DNA of 6,035 nucleotides from an uncultured Actinomycetes bacterium. GTDB lineage: Bacteria > Actinomycetota > CALGFH01. The DNA lies in assembly GCA_937881255.1 (NCBI GenBank), contig CALGFH010000271.1, forward strand, positions 1 through 6,035, given 5' to 3'. Positions 5,008 to 6,035 of the stretch are shown here, piece by piece. The translations under genes and the position numbers were made by a program. The notes below the pieces were generated by a model. That model had not been told where the DNA came from. It worked only from the letters and a program-made list of their open reading frames with translations, and ran no database searches. The number at the start of each line of letters is the position of its first letter. Positions within the stretch are counted from its first letter, which is position 1.

Positions 5008-6035
5008 ATGAAGACCTTCGACGGCATCAAGCTGACGGCCAGGCGGGAGCTGGTCGAGCGGACCCGGCGCGACCGGTCGTTCCTGATCTCGACCCTGGTC
5101 ACCCTGGCCATCCTGATCGCCATCATCTTCGTGCCCAAGCTGCTCGGGTCCGACGACCCCACCGAGTTCGACGTCGGCCTGACCGGCGCCGCCTCCCAGC
5201 CGCTCGGGCCGGTCCTGACCGCCCAGGGCGAGGCGCTCGACATCCGCATCGACCTCCAGCAGCCGGCCGGCGCCGCCGAGGCCGAGGCGGCCGTGCGCGA
5301 CGGCGACCTCGACCTGGCCGTGATCGACGGCCGCGAGATGGTGGCCCAGGCCGAGCCCGACGAGCAGCTCAGCCTGCTGGTGCAGGCCGCCTCCCGGGCG
5401 GCCAGGGCCCAGGAGACCCTGCAGGGCGCCGGGGTCCCACCCGCCGAGATCCAGGCCGCCCTCGCCCCTCCCCCGCTGCCCGTGCGCAGCCTCGAGCCGG
5501 TCGACGAGGACGCCCGGTCCAAGCGGACGATCGCCACCGTGGCCGTGTTCCTGCTCTACGGCCAGCTGATCGGCTACTGCTTCGCGGTGGCCATGGGCGT
5601 GGTCGAGGAGAAGTCGACCCGGGTCGTTGAGGTGCTGCTGGCCGCCGTCCGGCCGGTGCAGCTGCTGGCCGGCAAGATCATCGGCGTCGGCCTGGTCGGC
5701 CTGCTCCAGCTGGCCGTGATCGGCGCCGTCGGGCTGGCCGTGGCCGTGGCCAGCAACGCCATCACCCTGCCGCCGGACGCCTGGGGCACGATCGGCTCGG
5801 TGCTGCTCTGGTTCCTGCTCGGCTACGCCTTCTACTCCAGCATGTTCGCCGTGGCCGGAGCCATCGTCTCCCGCCAGGAGGAGCTCCAGAACACCGCCAC
5901 CCCGCTGAACCTGCTCATGATCGCGTCCTTCTTCGTGGCCTTCACGAGCTCGGTCTCGGGCGCGGACTCCACCCTGGCCAGGGTGTCGTCGTTCCTGCCC
6001 CCGGTCGCCCCCCTGGTCATGCCGCTGCGGATCGC
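5008..6035 (+). CDS. ABC-2 type permease (NatB/YhaP type), partial at right edge
   Basis: This is the membrane subunit of the exporter whose ATPase lies just upstream. The frame is open to the end of the window, so the gene is truncated at its 3' end with about 342 residues visible. It begins with a basic amphipathic segment (LTARRELVERTRRDRS) and a first membrane helix at about residues 25-46. A large extracytoplasmic domain spans about 47-170. Hydrophobic segments resume at about 173-195. The conserved EEKSTRVVEVLLAAVRP (about 200-216) matches the cytoplasmic coupling motif of NatB/YhaP permeases. More helices follow at about 220-245, 255-280 and 290-310. ATG 5008 is preferred for its ribosome binding site. 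ATG 4993, overlapping the upstream stop as ATGA, would add five residues and remains possible. The pair is an exporter of unknown substrate. Confidence 0.9.
   Translation, partial: MKTFDGIKLTARRELVERTRRDRSFLISTLVTLAILIAIIFVPKLLGSDDPTEFDVGLTGAASQPLGPVLTAQGEALDIRIDLQQPAGAAEAEAAVRDGDLDLAVIDGREMVAQAEPDEQLSLLVQAASRAARAQETLQGAGVPPAEIQAALAPPPLPVRSLEPVDEDARSKRTIATVAVFLLYGQLIGYCFAVAMGVVEEKSTRVVEVLLAAVRPVQLLAGKIIGVGLVGLLQLAVIGAVGLAVAVASNAITLPPDAWGTIGSVLLWFLLGYAFYSSMFAVAGAIVSRQEELQNTATPLNLLMIASFFVAFTSSVSGADSTLARVSSFLPPVAPLVMPLRI

Overview
This is a very GC-rich, gene-dense stretch of bacterial chromosome. The GC-biased third codon positions, frequent GTG starts, an RsbW-type regulatory ATPase and an ECF42-type sigma factor paired with a DGPF protein all suggest an actinobacterium (Actinomycetota). 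The genus cannot be told from this window. I see no mobile element, phage gene or CRISPR array.

Layout. A complete tRNA-Tyr(GTA) with its own candidate promoter lies at the left edge on the minus strand. Above it, also on the minus strand, is a small GHKL/HATPase protein of the anti-sigma-factor kinase type, preceded by a sequence resembling a sigma-B promoter. Divergent from it on the plus strand is yajQ. Next comes a plus-strand pair, a YCII/DGPF-domain protein and a large ECF sigma factor with a C-terminal helical/TPR-like extension (ECF42 type). A TGTCGA-N17-CGTC sequence in front of the pair fits an autoregulated ECF promoter. Convergent with the sigma factor and only 22 bp away is htpX, a membrane zinc metalloprotease, on the minus strand. 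After a 354-bp divergent intergenic region, a plus-strand pair encodes a NatA/YhaQ-type ABC ATPase and a NatB/YhaP-type ABC-2 permease. The permease runs off the right edge.

How the genes work together. Two units are clear: DGPF plus ECF42 sigma factor, and ABC ATPase plus permease. The rest are single genes with housekeeping (tRNA-Tyr, yajQ) or envelope-stress (htpX, HATPase) roles. I find no strong case for an undescribed multi-gene system. The most distinctive observation is a 47-bp tandem duplication at the 3' end of the sigma-factor gene. It shifts the frame and replaces the C-terminal tail, and the presumed older tail is still readable in the second copy. Three candidate regulatory elements also deserve a check: the sigma-B-like promoter before the HATPase gene, the ECF42-like promoter, and a dyad inside a 19-bp promoter spacer upstream of htpX.
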